In this document: positions 55,213 through 64,000 of the stretch, one piece after another | Layout of the letters: each line of letters starts with the position of its first letter | Position numbering within the stretch: the stretch's first letter is position 1 | DNA from: Psychrobacillus psychrodurans | GTDB taxonomy: Bacteria > Bacillota > Bacilli > Bacillales_A > Planococcaceae | DNA length: 64,000 nt | Reading direction: 5' to 3' | NCBI GenBank assembly: GCA_900114885.1 | Contig: FOUN01000003.1 | Location: forward strand, 62,001 to 126,000 | Made by a program: the position numbers and the translations under genes | Notes under the pieces: generated by a model | Database searches by the model: none | Told to the model about the DNA's origin: nothing | What the model saw: the letters and a program-made list of their open reading frames with translations, nothing else

Positions 55213-56343
55213 GTGCGTAAATTGAAAATAGGTATTACATGCTATCCAACAGTAGGTGGATCAGGTGTAATTGCAACAGAACTAGGGAAGATGCTTGCTG
55301 CAAAAGGGCATGAAATACATTTCATCACATCAGGGATCCCTTTCAGATTAAATAAAGTATATCCGACAATAACATTCCATCAAGTGGAAGTGAATAGCTA
55401 TTCTGTTTTTCAATATGCTCCATATGATATTGCATTAGCCAATAAAATGGCAGAGGTAATTGTTGAACAACAATTAGATGTGTTACATGTCCATTATGCT
55501 ATTCCTCATGCAGTGTGTGCTATTTTGGCAAAAAATATGGCAAATTCAGATATTGGCATTGTTACAACTTTACATGGAACAGATATAACAGTGCTAGGAT
55601 ATGATTCGTCGCTAAAAGGTGCGATTAAATATGGGATAGAAAAATCGGATGTAGTTACTGCGGTATCTAACTCCCTTGCTCAAGAAACAATGGATTTAAT
55701 AACCCCGAATAAAGAAATTGATACGATATATAATTTTATAGATGAACGAGAATATACTAAAAAAGATCCTGGTAATCTAAAAGAATTATTAGGTATCAAA
55801 CCTGCTGAAAAAGTAGTTATTCATGTTTCTAACTTTAGAAAAGTGAAGCATATACCTGATATAGTGGAAAGCTTTAAACTTATTCACCAGGATGTTCCAG
55901 CTAAACTTTTGTTGGTAGGAGATGGTCCTGAAAAACATCCTATTATGGAGTCCATTAAAGGCACCTCCGTCGAAAAGGATGTACTGTTTTTAGGAAAACA
56001 GGAAAGTTTATCTGAACTATATGCAATTTCAGATCTTATGCTATTACTTTCTGAAAAAGAGTCATTTGGTTTAGTGCTATTAGAAGCAATGGCATGCGGT
56101 GTACCATGTATTGGAACAAATGTCGGTGGGATTCCTGAGGTTATTACAAATGGGGAAAATGGATATATCGTTGAATTAGGAGATTGGAAAAAGGTAGCGG
56201 AATATGGTGTGGAAATTTTACAAAACCCAACATTACATAAACAAATAGTAGATCGATCATTTGAGATTATACAAGATCGATTCAGTTCCCAAAGTATTGT
56301 GGCGCAGTATGAAGAGATGTATGAAAGAGTGGCGAGAAAATAG
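55213..56343 (+). CDS. bshA: Bacillithiol glycosyltransferase BshA
   Basis: Joins N-acetylglucosamine from UDP-GlcNAc to L-malate, the first step of bacillithiol synthesis. GT-B fold of family GT4: start [21 protein letters not shown], and the nucleotide-sugar region [30 protein letters not shown]. 376 residues. GTG 55213 follows AAGGAAGTGG. The deacetylase bshB1 normally just upstream is absent. Confidence 0.95.
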   Translation: MRKLKIGITCYPTVGGSGVIATELGKMLAAKGHEIHFITSGIPFRLNKVYPTITFHQVEVNSYSVFQYAPYDIALANKMAEVIVEQQLDVLHVHYAIPHAVCAILAKNMANSDIGIVTTLHGTDITVLGYDSSLKGAIKYGIEKSDVVTAVSNSLAQETMDLITPNKEIDTIYNFIDEREYTKKDPGNLKELLGIKPAEKVVIHVSNFRKVKHIPDIVESFKLIHQDVPAKLLLVGDGPEKHPIMESIKGTSVEKDVLFLGKQESLSELYAISDLMLLLSEKESFGLVLLEAMACGVPCIGTNVGGIPEVITNGENGYIVELGDWKKVAEYGVEILQNPTLHKQIVDRSFEIIQDRFSSQSIVAQYEEMYERVARK

Positions 56344-56347
56344 CGTT

Positions 56348-57535
56348 ATGAAAAATCGGTGGCCAGCAGCTTATAAAATAATTGATGAACTGGAACAAGC
56401 AGGTTTCGAAGCATTTGTGGTGGGAGGTGCTGTCCGAGACTTTATACGTAACGCTCCAGTAAACGACGTGGATATTACCACAAACGCCACACCGGATGAA
56501 GTCAAAAAGATATTTACTCATACGATTGATGTTGGAATTGAACATGGTACTGTATTAGTTGTATTGGACGAGCCAATTGAAGTAACTACTTATAGATCTG
56601 AATCGACATACTCAGATTTTAGAAGACCAGATGGAGTTAAATTTGTTCATACGTTAACAGAGGATCTTCAAAGACGAGACTTTACGATAAATGCGATGGC
56701 ATTAACAAAAGAAGATGAGTTAGTCGATTATTTTGGAGGAAGACAAGCTATCGAGGCAGGAATAATTCAAGCAGTTGGTAATCCTCAGTTAAGATTTTCA
56801 GAAGATGCATTGCGAATGCTTAGAGCAGTTAGGTTCTCGGCACAGTTAAATTTTACACTTGATTCTGAGACGTTTAATGCAATCCGTTCCTTGCATGCAC
56901 TTATTGGACATGTTTCCATTGAAAGAGTGAAAGTCGAGCTGGAAAAAATATGGCTAAGTGAGTTTCCATACAAAGGCATGAAACTTTTTGTAGACAGTGG
57001 ATTATCGAGCATTTTTCCGGGAGATTGGGAAAGAAATTTACAGAGTTGGGTCAACTTCTCTAGTTTTAATCTTAAAGCAAATGGGTGGGCATTCTTTGTA
57101 CTCATTCAGTCGATAGAGGAAAATGATATTAATGAGCTATTAAATCATTATAAATGTTCAAATGATGAGAAAAAGCAGGTGAAAAATGTTATTCAAGCAG
57201 TTCATAATTTGTTAAATGGCGCTTGGACGGTTGATGAATTATTTCAATATAGTGATGAAGTTTTAAGGGTAGCGTATCACTATGGAAAATCCATTCTTTC
57301 AAACTGTATAGCTCTTCCGCTTGAGGAATTTTTGCTTCAAAAACGTGCTATTCCGATTAACTCCAAAAAAGATATAGTTGTAAACGGAAATGACTTTATG
57401 CAATGGGCAAACAAAAAAAGAGGTCCATGGATAAAAGAAGTATTAGACATATTAACAAGCATGATAGTCAATGGTCAAATAAAAAATGACAGACATGATA
57501 TAAAGGAATGGTTTTCTCGTGAATATCTCCATTAA
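56348..57535 (+). CDS. cca: CCA tRNA nucleotidyltransferase
   Basis: Adds or repairs the 3' CCA of tRNAs. Class II polymerase motifs: GGAVRDFIRNAPVNDVDITT (with DxD), RRDFTINAMAL and EDALRMLRAVRFSAQL. 395 residues. ATG 56348 comes 5 bp after the bshA stop; the longer frame upstream lies inside bshA. The 3' end overlaps birA by 17 bp. Confidence 0.95.
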   Translation: MKNRWPAAYKIIDELEQAGFEAFVVGGAVRDFIRNAPVNDVDITTNATPDEVKKIFTHTIDVGIEHGTVLVVLDEPIEVTTYRSESTYSDFRRPDGVKFVHTLTEDLQRRDFTINAMALTKEDELVDYFGGRQAIEAGIIQAVGNPQLRFSEDALRMLRAVRFSAQLNFTLDSETFNAIRSLHALIGHVSIERVKVELEKIWLSEFPYKGMKLFVDSGLSSIFPGDWERNLQSWVNFSSFNLKANGWAFFVLIQSIEENDINELLNHYKCSNDEKKQVKNVIQAVHNLLNGAWTVDELFQYSDEVLRVAYHYGKSILSNCIALPLEEFLLQKRAIPINSKKDIVVNGNDFMQWANKKRGPWIKEVLDILTSMIVNGQIKNDRHDIKEWFSREYLH

Positions 57536-58508
57536 AGAAAAAATTCTATCTCAACTAATAAATGCAAAGGGTGAACCGGTCTCTGGTCAGAAGCTTGCTG
57601 ATGAATTACATATCTCACGGACCATGATCTGGAAGCATTTGAAAAGTATTGAAGAGGATGGCTATGTTATTGAAGCCATCAAAAAGAAAGGCTATGTACT
57701 ACAGTCTATACCAGATTTAGTTACTCCAGAGCAAATCATTCCTAATCTGAATACGAAGCAATTAGGAAGAACAATAGACTATTATACAACTTGCGAATCT
57801 ACTCAAATTATTGCGGCTGACAAAGCACGTGAAGCTGCCCCACATGGTACAGTTGTCATTGCAGAGGAACAAACTGATGGAAGAGGAAGATTAGATCGAA
57901 GCTGGAACTCAACTGCAAATAAAGGTATATGGATGAGTGTTATTATTCGTCCAGCAATTAGTCCCCAGTTCGCTGCTCAATTCACACTTGTTTCTGCCGT
58001 AGCAATTACACAAGCAATTCAAGAGGTGACAAATCTTACTCCGGAGATTAAATGGCCAAACGATATTCTTATTAACGGAAAAAAAGTTACAGGTATTTTG
58101 ACCGAGTTACAGGCTGATATGGATATAGTCCATTCCATAATTATAGGAATTGGAGTTAATGTAAATCAGGAACTGAGTGCATTTGAAGAATCCATTCAAA
58201 AAACCGCTACATCATTGAAAATAGAGAATGGTGAAGAGATAGATCGTTCATTATTAGTAGCTAAAATACTTTACTATCTTGAAAAGTATGGGGAGCTATA
58301 TGTAGAAAATGGCTTTAAACCTATTAAAATTCTTTGGGAAAGTCATAACTGTACGATTGGGAAACGCATACGTGCCACTACGTTACAAGAAATCCTCGAG
58401 GGAGTTGCCCTAGGTATTACAAATGATGGCGTTTTAGAAATAAAGTTGGATAGTGGTGAAATACGTGGTGTGTATTCTGCAGATATCCATTTACTAGGGA
58501 AAAATTAA
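57519..58508 (+). CDS. birA: Biotin operon repressor / biotin-protein ligase BirA
   Basis: Bifunctional: attaches biotin to carboxylase carrier proteins and represses biotin genes. N-terminal winged helix (ISRTMIWKHLKSIEEDGY) then the ligase with GRGRLDRSWNS and IKWPNDILINGKKVTGIL. 329 residues. GTG 57519 overlaps cca by 17 bp; AAAGGAATGG lies upstream. Confidence 0.95.
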   Translation: MNISIKEKILSQLINAKGEPVSGQKLADELHISRTMIWKHLKSIEEDGYVIEAIKKKGYVLQSIPDLVTPEQIIPNLNTKQLGRTIDYYTTCESTQIIAADKAREAAPHGTVVIAEEQTDGRGRLDRSWNSTANKGIWMSVIIRPAISPQFAAQFTLVSAVAITQAIQEVTNLTPEIKWPNDILINGKKVTGILTELQADMDIVHSIIIGIGVNVNQELSAFEESIQKTATSLKIENGEEIDRSLLVAKILYYLEKYGELYVENGFKPIKILWESHNCTIGKRIRATTLQEILEGVALGITNDGVLEIKLDSGEIRGVYSADIHLLGKN

Positions 58509-58537
58509 TTTGGACGGATTCATATTTTTTTGTTATT
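58509..58537 (+). promoter_or_regulatory. Possible promoter of panBCD
   Basis: TTGGAC (58509-58514), a 17-bp spacer and TTATTC (58532-58537), about 190 bp before panB. The resulting leader RNA would contain a terminator hairpin at 58656. Confidence 0.4.
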
Positions 58538-58655
58538 CTGTATGTGTTGGGCAGTATCTTATTGAACTGCACCTTTAGAAAAATCTTTTTAACTAAATAG
58601 TCTGCCTTGATCTACATGACAGGGACGGAGAAAACCTATGAACATAATTTTTCTG

Positions 58656-58688
58656 CCCTTCTGTCCAAATGGAATAGAAGGGTTTTTA
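58656..58688 (+). terminator. Terminator/attenuator upstream of panB
   Basis: CCCTTCT (58656-58662) pairs with AGAAGGG (58676-58682), then TTTTT. It sits 150 bp after birA and 40 bp before panB. Confidence 0.8.
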
Positions 58689-58726
58689 TATGGTTTTCTC
58701 TTCACAACAAATGGAGGGATAATAGT

Positions 58727-59584
58727 ATGAAAACGACGAGTAATTTTATAAGTATGAAAAATAACAATGAGAAAATTACGATGATGACAGCTTATGATTT
58801 TCCGACTGCAAAATTTGCAGAAGAAGCAGGAATGGATATGATTCTTGTGGGAGATTCACTAGGTATGGTAGTACTTGGCTATGATACTACTGTTTTCGTC
58901 ACGATTAATGACATGGTTCATCATGGGAAAGCTGTTAGACGTGGAGCGAAGGATACTTTCCTAGTTGTAGATATGCCTTTTGGAACGTTTCATACTACAT
59001 TAGACCAAGCGCTAACGAATGCAATACAATTAATGCAACAAACAGGGGCACAGGCTGTGAAACTAGAAGGTGCGGATGATGTATTACCAGTCATCGAAAA
59101 GCTGACGTTTGCAGGTATTCCAGTTATTGCTCATCTTGGTTTGCTGCCTCAATCTGCGGGCGTCCTAGGTGGATATAAAGTACAAGGAAAAACTGCAGCG
59201 GCTGCAGAAAAGCTAATAGAGGACGCAAAATTATGTGAGAAAGCAGGAGCATGTGCGGTCGTTTTAGAATGTATTCCACATCAACTGACAGAACAAATTT
59301 CTAAATCTTTGACAATCCCGACTATTGGTATTGGAGCAGGTCCAGCAGCTGATGGTCAAGTGTTAGTTTTCCATGATATGGTGAAATACGGTACACATCA
59401 TATTCCTAAATTTGTGAAGGAATATGCAAATGTTGGTGAACCAATTTTAGAAGGAATAAAGCAATATGTAGAGGAAGTTAAAAGTGGTATTTTTCCTACA
59501 CTAGAGCATTCCTTTACGATGAAGGAAGAACAACTTTCCGCACTTTATGGAGGCAATCATGCAAATAGTACAAACGATAAATGA
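58727..59584 (+). CDS. panB: 3-methyl-2-oxobutanoate hydroxymethyltransferase
   Basis: First committed pantothenate step: ketoisovalerate to ketopantoate with methylene-THF. Metal and substrate motifs: [29 protein letters not shown], and [19 protein letters not shown]. 285 residues. ATG 58727 follows ATGGAGGG; in-frame starts upstream would run through the terminator. Overlaps panC by 26 bp. Confidence 0.95.
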   Translation: MKTTSNFISMKNNNEKITMMTAYDFPTAKFAEEAGMDMILVGDSLGMVVLGYDTTVFVTINDMVHHGKAVRRGAKDTFLVVDMPFGTFHTTLDQALTNAIQLMQQTGAQAVKLEGADDVLPVIEKLTFAGIPVIAHLGLLPQSAGVLGGYKVQGKTAAAAEKLIEDAKLCEKAGACAVVLECIPHQLTEQISKSLTIPTIGIGAGPAADGQVLVFHDMVKYGTHHIPKFVKEYANVGEPILEGIKQYVEEVKSGIFPTLEHSFTMKEEQLSALYGGNHANSTNDK

Positions 59585-60389
59585 GCTTAAAAATATAATC
59601 ACTTTAAATAAAGAAAAAACAATTGGCTTCGTTCCAACGATGGGTTATTTGCACGAAGGACATCTCGCATTATTAAATAAGGCAAGAATCGATAATGACA
59701 TTGTTGTGGCAAGTATTTTCGTAAATCCTGCTCAATTTGGACCAAATGAAGACTTAGACCGATACCCAAGAGATATTGAAAGAGATACACAGTTAGCGAC
59801 TGATGCAGGAGTGGATATATTATTCCTTCCAAGTGCTAGTGAAATGTATCCTTTTGAAAGCGGCATTACCATAAATGTGGGGGTTCTTTCGACAAAGCTA
59901 TGTGGGGAGAGCAGACCAGGTCATTTTGATGGAGTACTTAAGGTAATTACTAAGCTATTTAATCTTGTTCAAGCTACGAATGCCTATTTTGGACAAAAGG
60001 ATGCGCAGCAACTAGCTATAATTGAGACATTTGTGAATGCGTACAACTTTCCAGTACAAATAGTACGTATACCAACAGTGAGAGAACCAGACGGACTTGC
60101 TAAAAGCTCCCGTAATGTATTTTTAAGTGCTCAAGAACGTGATGAGGCAGTTCAATTATACCAAGCATTACAGTTAGCCAAAATAACATGGGAAAAAACA
60201 AATGATTTAACTTTGGCAATTGCAAAAGGGAAAGAACATATTGAAAGTAATACGTCAGGTAAAGTTGATTATTTAGAGGCATTGTCATATCCAGATTTGC
60301 AGAATGTTACTGGCGAAACGAAGGAGATTTTATTTGCGACAGCTGTATTTTTTGAGAAAGCTCGTTTAATAGATAATATTTTAGCTTAA
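59559..60389 (+). CDS. panC: Pantothenate synthetase
   Basis: ATP-dependent condensation of pantoate with beta-alanine. Nucleotidyl-transferase motifs [14 protein letters not shown] (HxGH) and KSSRNVFLS (KMSKS-like). 276 residues. ATG 59559 lies within the end of panB and follows GGAGG, so it is coupled. Confidence 0.96.
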   Translation: MQIVQTINELKNIITLNKEKTIGFVPTMGYLHEGHLALLNKARIDNDIVVASIFVNPAQFGPNEDLDRYPRDIERDTQLATDAGVDILFLPSASEMYPFESGITINVGVLSTKLCGESRPGHFDGVLKVITKLFNLVQATNAYFGQKDAQQLAIIETFVNAYNFPVQIVRIPTVREPDGLAKSSRNVFLSAQERDEAVQLYQALQLAKITWEKTNDLTLAIAKGKEHIESNTSGKVDYLEALSYPDLQNVTGETKEILFATAVFFEKARLIDNILA

Positions 60390-60482
60390 ATAGCCGATTT
60401 CTTAATTACTTGTAATTTTGTTCGTAATTTAAGATTTAATTTGCTTCTAAGAAATTTATATAAGAAAAAGGATGTGTAACAA

Positions 60483-60866
60483 GTGCTACGTATGATGTTA
60501 AATGGTAAAATTCACCGCGCAGTTGTGACGGAAGCGGATTTAAATTATGTTGGAAGTATTACAATCGACCAAAATATACTAGATGCTGTTGGTATGTTAC
60601 CAAACGAAAAAGTGCATATCGTTAACAACAATAACGGAGCCCGTTTTGAAACATATATTATTTCAGGTAAACGTGGAAGTGGAGTGATTTGTGTAAATGG
60701 TGCAGCAGCACGTCTAGTTCAACGTGGAGATATAGTGATTATTTTATCGTATGCATATGTGATGAATGAAGAGGCACAATCCCATAAGCCAACAGTTGCG
60801 ATTATGAATCAAGATAACTCTATCGATCAAATCATCCATTACGAACCTGAAGCTACAGTAATGTAA
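60483..60866 (+). CDS. panD: Aspartate 1-decarboxylase PanD
   Basis: Pyruvoyl enzyme that makes beta-alanine from aspartate. The self-cleavage site G24-S25 (NYVGSITID) is intact. 127 residues. GTG 60483 follows AAAAGGATG. Third gene of panBCD, separated from panC by about 90 bp. Confidence 0.96.
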   Translation: MLRMMLNGKIHRAVVTEADLNYVGSITIDQNILDAVGMLPNEKVHIVNNNNGARFETYIISGKRGSGVICVNGAAARLVQRGDIVIILSYAYVMNEEAQSHKPTVAIMNQDNSIDQIIHYEPEATVM

Positions 60867-60880
60867 TTAGTAAAAGAATC

Positions 60881-60928
60881 CACCTACTCATGAAAAAAAT
60901 GAAATAGCTTTATGGGTAGGCGCTTTTT
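60881..60928 (+). terminator. Terminator after panD
   Basis: CCTACTCAT (60883-60891) pairs with ATGGGTAGG (60912-60920) with one G-T pair, followed by CGCTTTTT. Confidence 0.75.
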
Positions 60929-61028
60929 ATATAATTTTTGGTGTCTCACAACCAAGCAGTACCATTTCAATTACTAGGTGTGTCTAGCATGCGAGTCAAA
61001 CAAAGAGAGTGGAAAGTATAATTAAATG

Positions 61029-61064
61029 AGCCAGATCGAGTTAATATCCTCGATCTGGCTTTTC
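61029..61064. terminator. Convergent terminator, panD side and nucleoid gene
   Basis: Perfect 12-bp stem AGCCAGATCGAG (61029-61040) with CTCGATCTGGCT (61049-61060), T-rich on the plus side. It lies between convergent genes. Confidence 0.8.
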
Positions 61065-61109
61065 TTCTAGTCTTTCTTGTTCTCATTAGATATTAGTGAG
61101 TTTTAAAGT

Positions 61110-62114
61110 TTATATTTCTTCTTGGAAATAGATTTTATAAAACTTCCGATTGGTTGATTCATCATAGCCAACTTCTATCAGCTCATCAATTTGTTCTATA
61201 TCCCGTACATTTACTTGAATCTCGATATTGGAATCTAGTTTTATTTTACGTTTATACGTTTTTTCTGCCTTTGCAATAGCACTCTCAGAAATAACTGTTT
61301 CATAGGCTTTTACTGAATTGACGATAATATCCTTTTGGACTGAATCGGTTTTTTCAAATACCGTTTCAATATAGCTATCTACTTGGAATTCTTCTTCATT
61401 TCTAAAGTAATCGAGTGTTTTATTCAAATAACCCAATTTTTCCGTGTTTGTGTAGTTTTCTTCTTTAATGATATATTTTTTACACTCTGTTAATGCTAGA
61501 TTTGTTTTATGATAATGTTCATCAGCTACTTTAATCTTTAGAAAACGCTCTTGCCAATATACGACATCTTCTTTTTTCTTCGTTTTCATAAAAACAGCAG
61601 GTGCTACATCTGGTCCCATGTCCATGATGACAGCCATATTATTGATTTTTTTTACATTAATACCGTCGATCCCGTTCACTATCATTTTGTTTTGTTCGTT
61701 TTTCACATCTAAAAACATCTCTTTTTCATCGATTTTTACGATGGCTATCACCTTTTTCACTTCTGTATGCCATAGGCAGTTATCGAATAATCCTATAAAC
61801 AATTCACCGTTTTTAATATTAGGGTGCTGAGATACACTTTTTAAATGATTGGCAATATGCTTGGATTGTTCATAAAAGCTGCTATCTTGATCAAAAATTG
61901 AATTTACAAATGTATAGACTTCGTTTAATCCTATATTTGATTCGTGAAAAAACTCGTATTGCTGCTCTAAATCAATTTTGTTAAAAGCTAATTGAGTAAA
62001 AGCTGCTTCCAGCATAGTCTCTGGTTGAGAGAATACCCCATCTCCCAAAACAAGCGTATCTCCTACATAATGGACTACATACTGTGTTAATTTACTTTCA
62101 CTTACTTCTAGCAT
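61110..62114 (-). CDS. 37-kDa nucleoid-associated protein (NA37/YejK family)
   Basis: A 334-residue protein of the NdpA/NA37 nucleoid-associated family, known from E. coli YejK; the role in Gram-positives is not defined. Typical segments are the N-terminal VHYVG...LSEG-type start (here KLTQYVVHYVGDTLVLG) and the acidic, lysine-rich body. ATG at 62114 is 8 bp from AGAAGGTGA; GTG at 62126 overlaps that site. It is alone on the minus strand at the start of the accessory segment. A palindrome lies in its promoter region. Confidence 0.75.
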   Translation of the reverse strand: MLEVSESKLTQYVVHYVGDTLVLGDGVFSQPETMLEAAFTQLAFNKIDLEQQYEFFHESNIGLNEVYTFVNSIFDQDSSFYEQSKHIANHLKSVSQHPNIKNGELFIGLFDNCLWHTEVKKVIAIVKIDEKEMFLDVKNEQNKMIVNGIDGINVKKINNMAVIMDMGPDVAPAVFMKTKKKEDVVYWQERFLKIKVADEHYHKTNLALTECKKYIIKEENYTNTEKLGYLNKTLDYFRNEEEFQVDSYIETVFEKTDSVQKDIIVNSVKAYETVISESAIAKAEKTYKRKIKLDSNIEIQVNVRDIEQIDELIEVGYDESTNRKFYKIYFQEEI

Positions 62115-62169
62115 GGACTTCTTCACCTTCTAATCTTTAGTTGTAGATAGTTTACCATATCATACTTCT

Positions 62170-62195
62170 TATGATATTTTCATAGGTTTTTTATC
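62170..62195. promoter_or_regulatory. Palindrome upstream of the nucleoid-associated gene
   Basis: ATATCATA and TATGATAT form an inverted repeat around a few bases, about 55 bp from the minus-strand start. Candidate operator; no regulator is known. Confidence 0.4.
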
Positions 62196-62350
62196 TAATA
62201 GAGGACTGTTAAAAAATAATGTTAATCTAGTAACCAATCAGTAATATTTATAGAGGGATTATTGACTAAAGAAAGTGGAACATCTATTACATTTAAACGT
62301 ATTAAAGGTTAGGATAGATAGGTTCTATTCAAATAGGAGGTTTTCTAACA

Positions 62351-62566
62351 ATGATTATTATATATAAAAATAGACTTTTTACTGCATTTTTTTGGATACT
62401 AGTTAGTACTTTATTTGTAGTAACTTCATTAACAATTGCATTTAGTTATCTCAATACTTCAGAAATAAATATAGCTAGTACACGCTGTTATGAAGTGGAT
62501 GGAGAAGTCATATTAAAAATCCATAATAATATCACAAGTGCATATTCATTTGAATGTAAAAAATAA
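62351..62566 (+). CDS. Small membrane or secreted protein of unknown function
   Basis: A 71-residue protein with one N-terminal transmembrane or signal segment (about 8-30, RLFTAFFWILVSTLFVVTSLTIAF) and a short outside part with two cysteines (RCYEVDG and FECKK). Spore formers have many orphan proteins of this pattern; I cannot name it. ATG 62351 follows a strong TAGGAGG, which supports translation. Base composition is as AT-rich as the flanks. Confidence 0.6.
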   Translation: MIIIYKNRLFTAFFWILVSTLFVVTSLTIAFSYLNTSEINIASTRCYEVDGEVILKIHNNITSAYSFECKK

Positions 62567-62611
62567 TAATATTATTTTATTAATCAGAAATATTAAATAA
62601 ATTAATTGTTT

Positions 62612-62640
62612 TTGATATTTTCATATGGTATGTTATGAGA
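62612..62640 (+). promoter_or_regulatory. Possible promoter of the ROK regulator gene
   Basis: TTGATA (62612-62617), a 17-bp spacer and TATGAG (62635-62640), immediately before two palindromes. If real, the palindromes lie just downstream of the transcription start. Confidence 0.4.
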
Positions 62641-62643
62641 AAT

Positions 62644-62702
62644 ACTTATTAAAGGCTTTTAATAAGTTATTTATCCGTACTTATTAAAGTATTTTACTAA
62701 GT
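62644..62702. promoter_or_regulatory. Two tandem operator-like palindromes
   Basis: ACTTATTAAA (62644-62653) with TTTAATAAGT (62658-62667) is a perfect 10-bp-arm palindrome. A second, ACTTATTAAA (62679-62688) with TTTACTAAGT (62693-62702), has one mismatch and the same 4-base centre. Their offset is 35 bp. They lie 24 bp before the ROK regulator start and are the obvious candidate binding sites for it. Confidence 0.7.
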
Positions 62703-62725
62703 ATATTTCGTAGGAGGTGACGTAT

Positions 62726-63751
62726 GTGAATACTACTCCAAAATCTATGAAGAAGGAAATTCTTTCTCATATTCGAACATATCTTTTAGAATCTGATAGC
62801 GCAACAAAAGTAGAACTCAGCGAAAGATTAGAAATTAGTTTTCCAACAATAAGTAAGTTCATTGCACAGATGGAGATGAATGGTGAAATTATTTCAGTCG
62901 GTTTAGATGAATCTAGTGGTGGGAGAAGGGCAAAAAGATACAAGTACAATCCGGAGTATATGCTCGGCCTTGCTATTTACTTAGAAAAGGCCGAGACCAA
63001 TTATGTCATTTTTAATTGTTTGGGAGAAATAAAGGAACGCGGAGATGTTTCCAGTGTATTAGAGGAGAATGATTTGCATTTATTAACTATGTGCATTGAA
63101 AGAGTAGTGAGTGATTATCCAAAAATTAATTCTATCGCAATAGGGGTTCCTGGTTCAGTTGATAATGGGAGGATTTTTTATATACCTGGATATGAGCAGT
63201 TTCAAAATTTGGATGTAAAAGGATTCTATGAGGAGCATTTTTCTATACCCGTGGTTGTAGAAAACGATATGAATGCTGCAGTTCTTGGATATCAACAAAA
63301 TAGAGGAGTTAAGGACAATCAATCGCTCGTATATTTGTATTCCGGTCAAAATGGTCCCGGTGCGGGATTGTTGATAAATGGAAATGTAGTGCGAGGAAAT
63401 ACATTTTTTGCAGGAGAGGTTTCTTTTGTACCTCAAAATAATAATCAAAATTTCCGGCAAGCGTTGGAAAATGGACCTAAATATGATGATATAGCCTTTT
63501 CCATGGATTATCAGATCGAACCGATCAGCAGTTTAGTAGCATCATTAACAGCCATCATTAATCCACATACAATCATTTTTTGCAATGATGAAGTGGATGA
63601 AGAAATTATAGAGATCATTGCCATAGCAAGCTCTAAATATATTCCACCAGAACATCTTCCGAACCTTACTATAAGTGATTGGAGGCAGGATTATTTATAT
63701 GGACTACAAAGTCTTGGAATTAATCTTCTTATAAATGAAACAATTCAGTAA
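62726..63751 (+). CDS. ROK family transcriptional regulator (XylR/NagC-like)
   Basis: A DNA-binding repressor with an N-terminal winged helix (about 10-65, KVELSERLEISFPTISKFIAQMEMNGEI) joined to a ROK sugar-binding fold (IAIGVPGSVDNG, VENDMNAAVLGYQ, GPGAGLLINGNVVRG). The CxCGxxGCxE zinc motif usual in ROK proteins is absent: after AGEVSF no cysteine cluster follows. GTG 62726 follows AGGAGGTGA. It precedes an MFS transporter by 29 bp, so it probably controls that transporter and itself; the ligand is unknown. Confidence 0.85.
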   Translation: MNTTPKSMKKEILSHIRTYLLESDSATKVELSERLEISFPTISKFIAQMEMNGEIISVGLDESSGGRRAKRYKYNPEYMLGLAIYLEKAETNYVIFNCLGEIKERGDVSSVLEENDLHLLTMCIERVVSDYPKINSIAIGVPGSVDNGRIFYIPGYEQFQNLDVKGFYEEHFSIPVVVENDMNAAVLGYQQNRGVKDNQSLVYLYSGQNGPGAGLLINGNVVRGNTFFAGEVSFVPQNNNQNFRQALENGPKYDDIAFSMDYQIEPISSLVASLTAIINPHTIIFCNDEVDEEIIEIIAIASSKYIPPEHLPNLTISDWRQDYLYGLQSLGINLLINETIQ

Positions 63752-63780
63752 AAATATTTAGAATGTAGACGAGGTGAATT

Positions 63781-64000
63781 ATGGCAACATTTCTTTTGAT
63801 AATCATTTATTTGGCTTTTATCAGCTTAGGTTTACCAGATTCCTTGTTGGGGTCTGCATGGCCCGTAATGCAGCCAGACTTTGGAGCTCCACTCGAAACT
63901 GCAGGAGTTCTTTTTATGACAATAGCAGGTGGTACAATTATCTCGAGTCTGATTAGCGGAAGGGTACTTAAACGTTATGGGACTGGAAAAGTCACATTTG
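63781..64000 (+). CDS. MFS transporter, cut by window end
   Basis: Only the first 73 codons are in the window and the frame stays open to the edge. The product starts MATFLLIIIYLAFISLGLPD, then SLLGSAWPVMQ, with a second helix and the MFS loop-2 type motif SGRVLKRYGTGKVT. It resembles sugar or drug permeases of the major facilitator family. The ATG at 63781 follows GAGGTG. Located just after the ROK regulator and probably under its control. Confidence 0.75.
   Translation, partial: MATFLLIIIYLAFISLGLPDSLLGSAWPVMQPDFGAPLETAGVLFMTIAGGTIISSLISGRVLKRYGTGKVTF

Overview
The window is a 64 kb piece of chromosome from a low-GC, endospore-forming Gram-positive bacterium. Gene content and order follow the Bacillus subtilis ypu/ypb/ypf/yph/ypi/ypj region almost gene for gene (scpAB, res, sigX-rsiX, ribU, fer, ypbB-recS, sleB-ypeB, cmk, der-gpsA, spoIVA-hbs-mtrAB, hep-menG-ndk-cheR, aro supraoperon, qcrABC, dapB-mgsA-bshA-cca-birA-panBCD). 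AT-rich codon use, many TTG starts and differences from B. subtilis suggest a Planococcaceae/Caryophanaceae relative such as a Psychrobacillus- or Lysinibacillus-like organism. That genus-level guess is inference only. I saw no rRNA or tRNA gene, insertion sequence, prophage or classical CRISPR array.

Layout: 1-12.4 kb holds chromosome segregation (scpAB), a DacB-type carboxypeptidase, rluB, cytochrome c maturation (resABC), the ResDE two-component system and the ECF sigma factor SigX with its anti-sigma factor. 12.4-14.3 kb holds an FMN riboswitch with ribU and non-coding repeats. 14.3-25 kb holds ferredoxin, ypbB-recS, a LysM protein, a CBS protein, a phosphoesterase, the bacillithiol disulfide reductase candidate ypdA, asparaginase, prsW, the germination pair sleB-ypeB and the PilZ protein ypfA. 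25-32 kb holds cmk, plsC, the S1 protein ypfD, der, gpsA and yphEF. 32.5-46.2 kb runs spoIVA, hbs, folE-mtrB, menaquinone side-chain and methylation genes, ndk, cheR and the aromatic amino acid supraoperon. 46.4-60.9 kb holds ypiABF, the bc complex qcrABC, ypjA, a zinc peptidase, ypjC, ypjD, dapB, mgsA, bshA, cca, birA and panBCD. The last 3 kb is accessory: a nucleoid-associated protein, a small membrane protein and a ROK regulator with two operator-like palindromes ahead of an MFS transporter cut by the window end.

Compared with B. subtilis, several genes are missing from otherwise conserved neighbourhoods: spmAB after dacB, trpEDCFBA between aroH and hisC (although the TRAP gene mtrB is present), and bshB1 between mgsA and bshA. 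resC and resD are separated by about 440 bp of repeat DNA.

The most unusual signal is in non-coding DNA. Three intergenic regions carry arrays of a short motif repeated about every 21 bp with variable sequence between copies. Two of them (13.7 and 52.5 kb) share the motif GCAAGTAA and a similar upstream leader; the third (12.4 kb) uses AGCCCATAA. There is also a 35-bp tandem repeat (7.3 kb), a structured element present in two diverged copies (7.5 and 30.5 kb), and a longer structured intergenic repeat (32.0 kb) with a possible truncated copy at 52.3 kb. I cannot assign a function to any of these by sequence alone.
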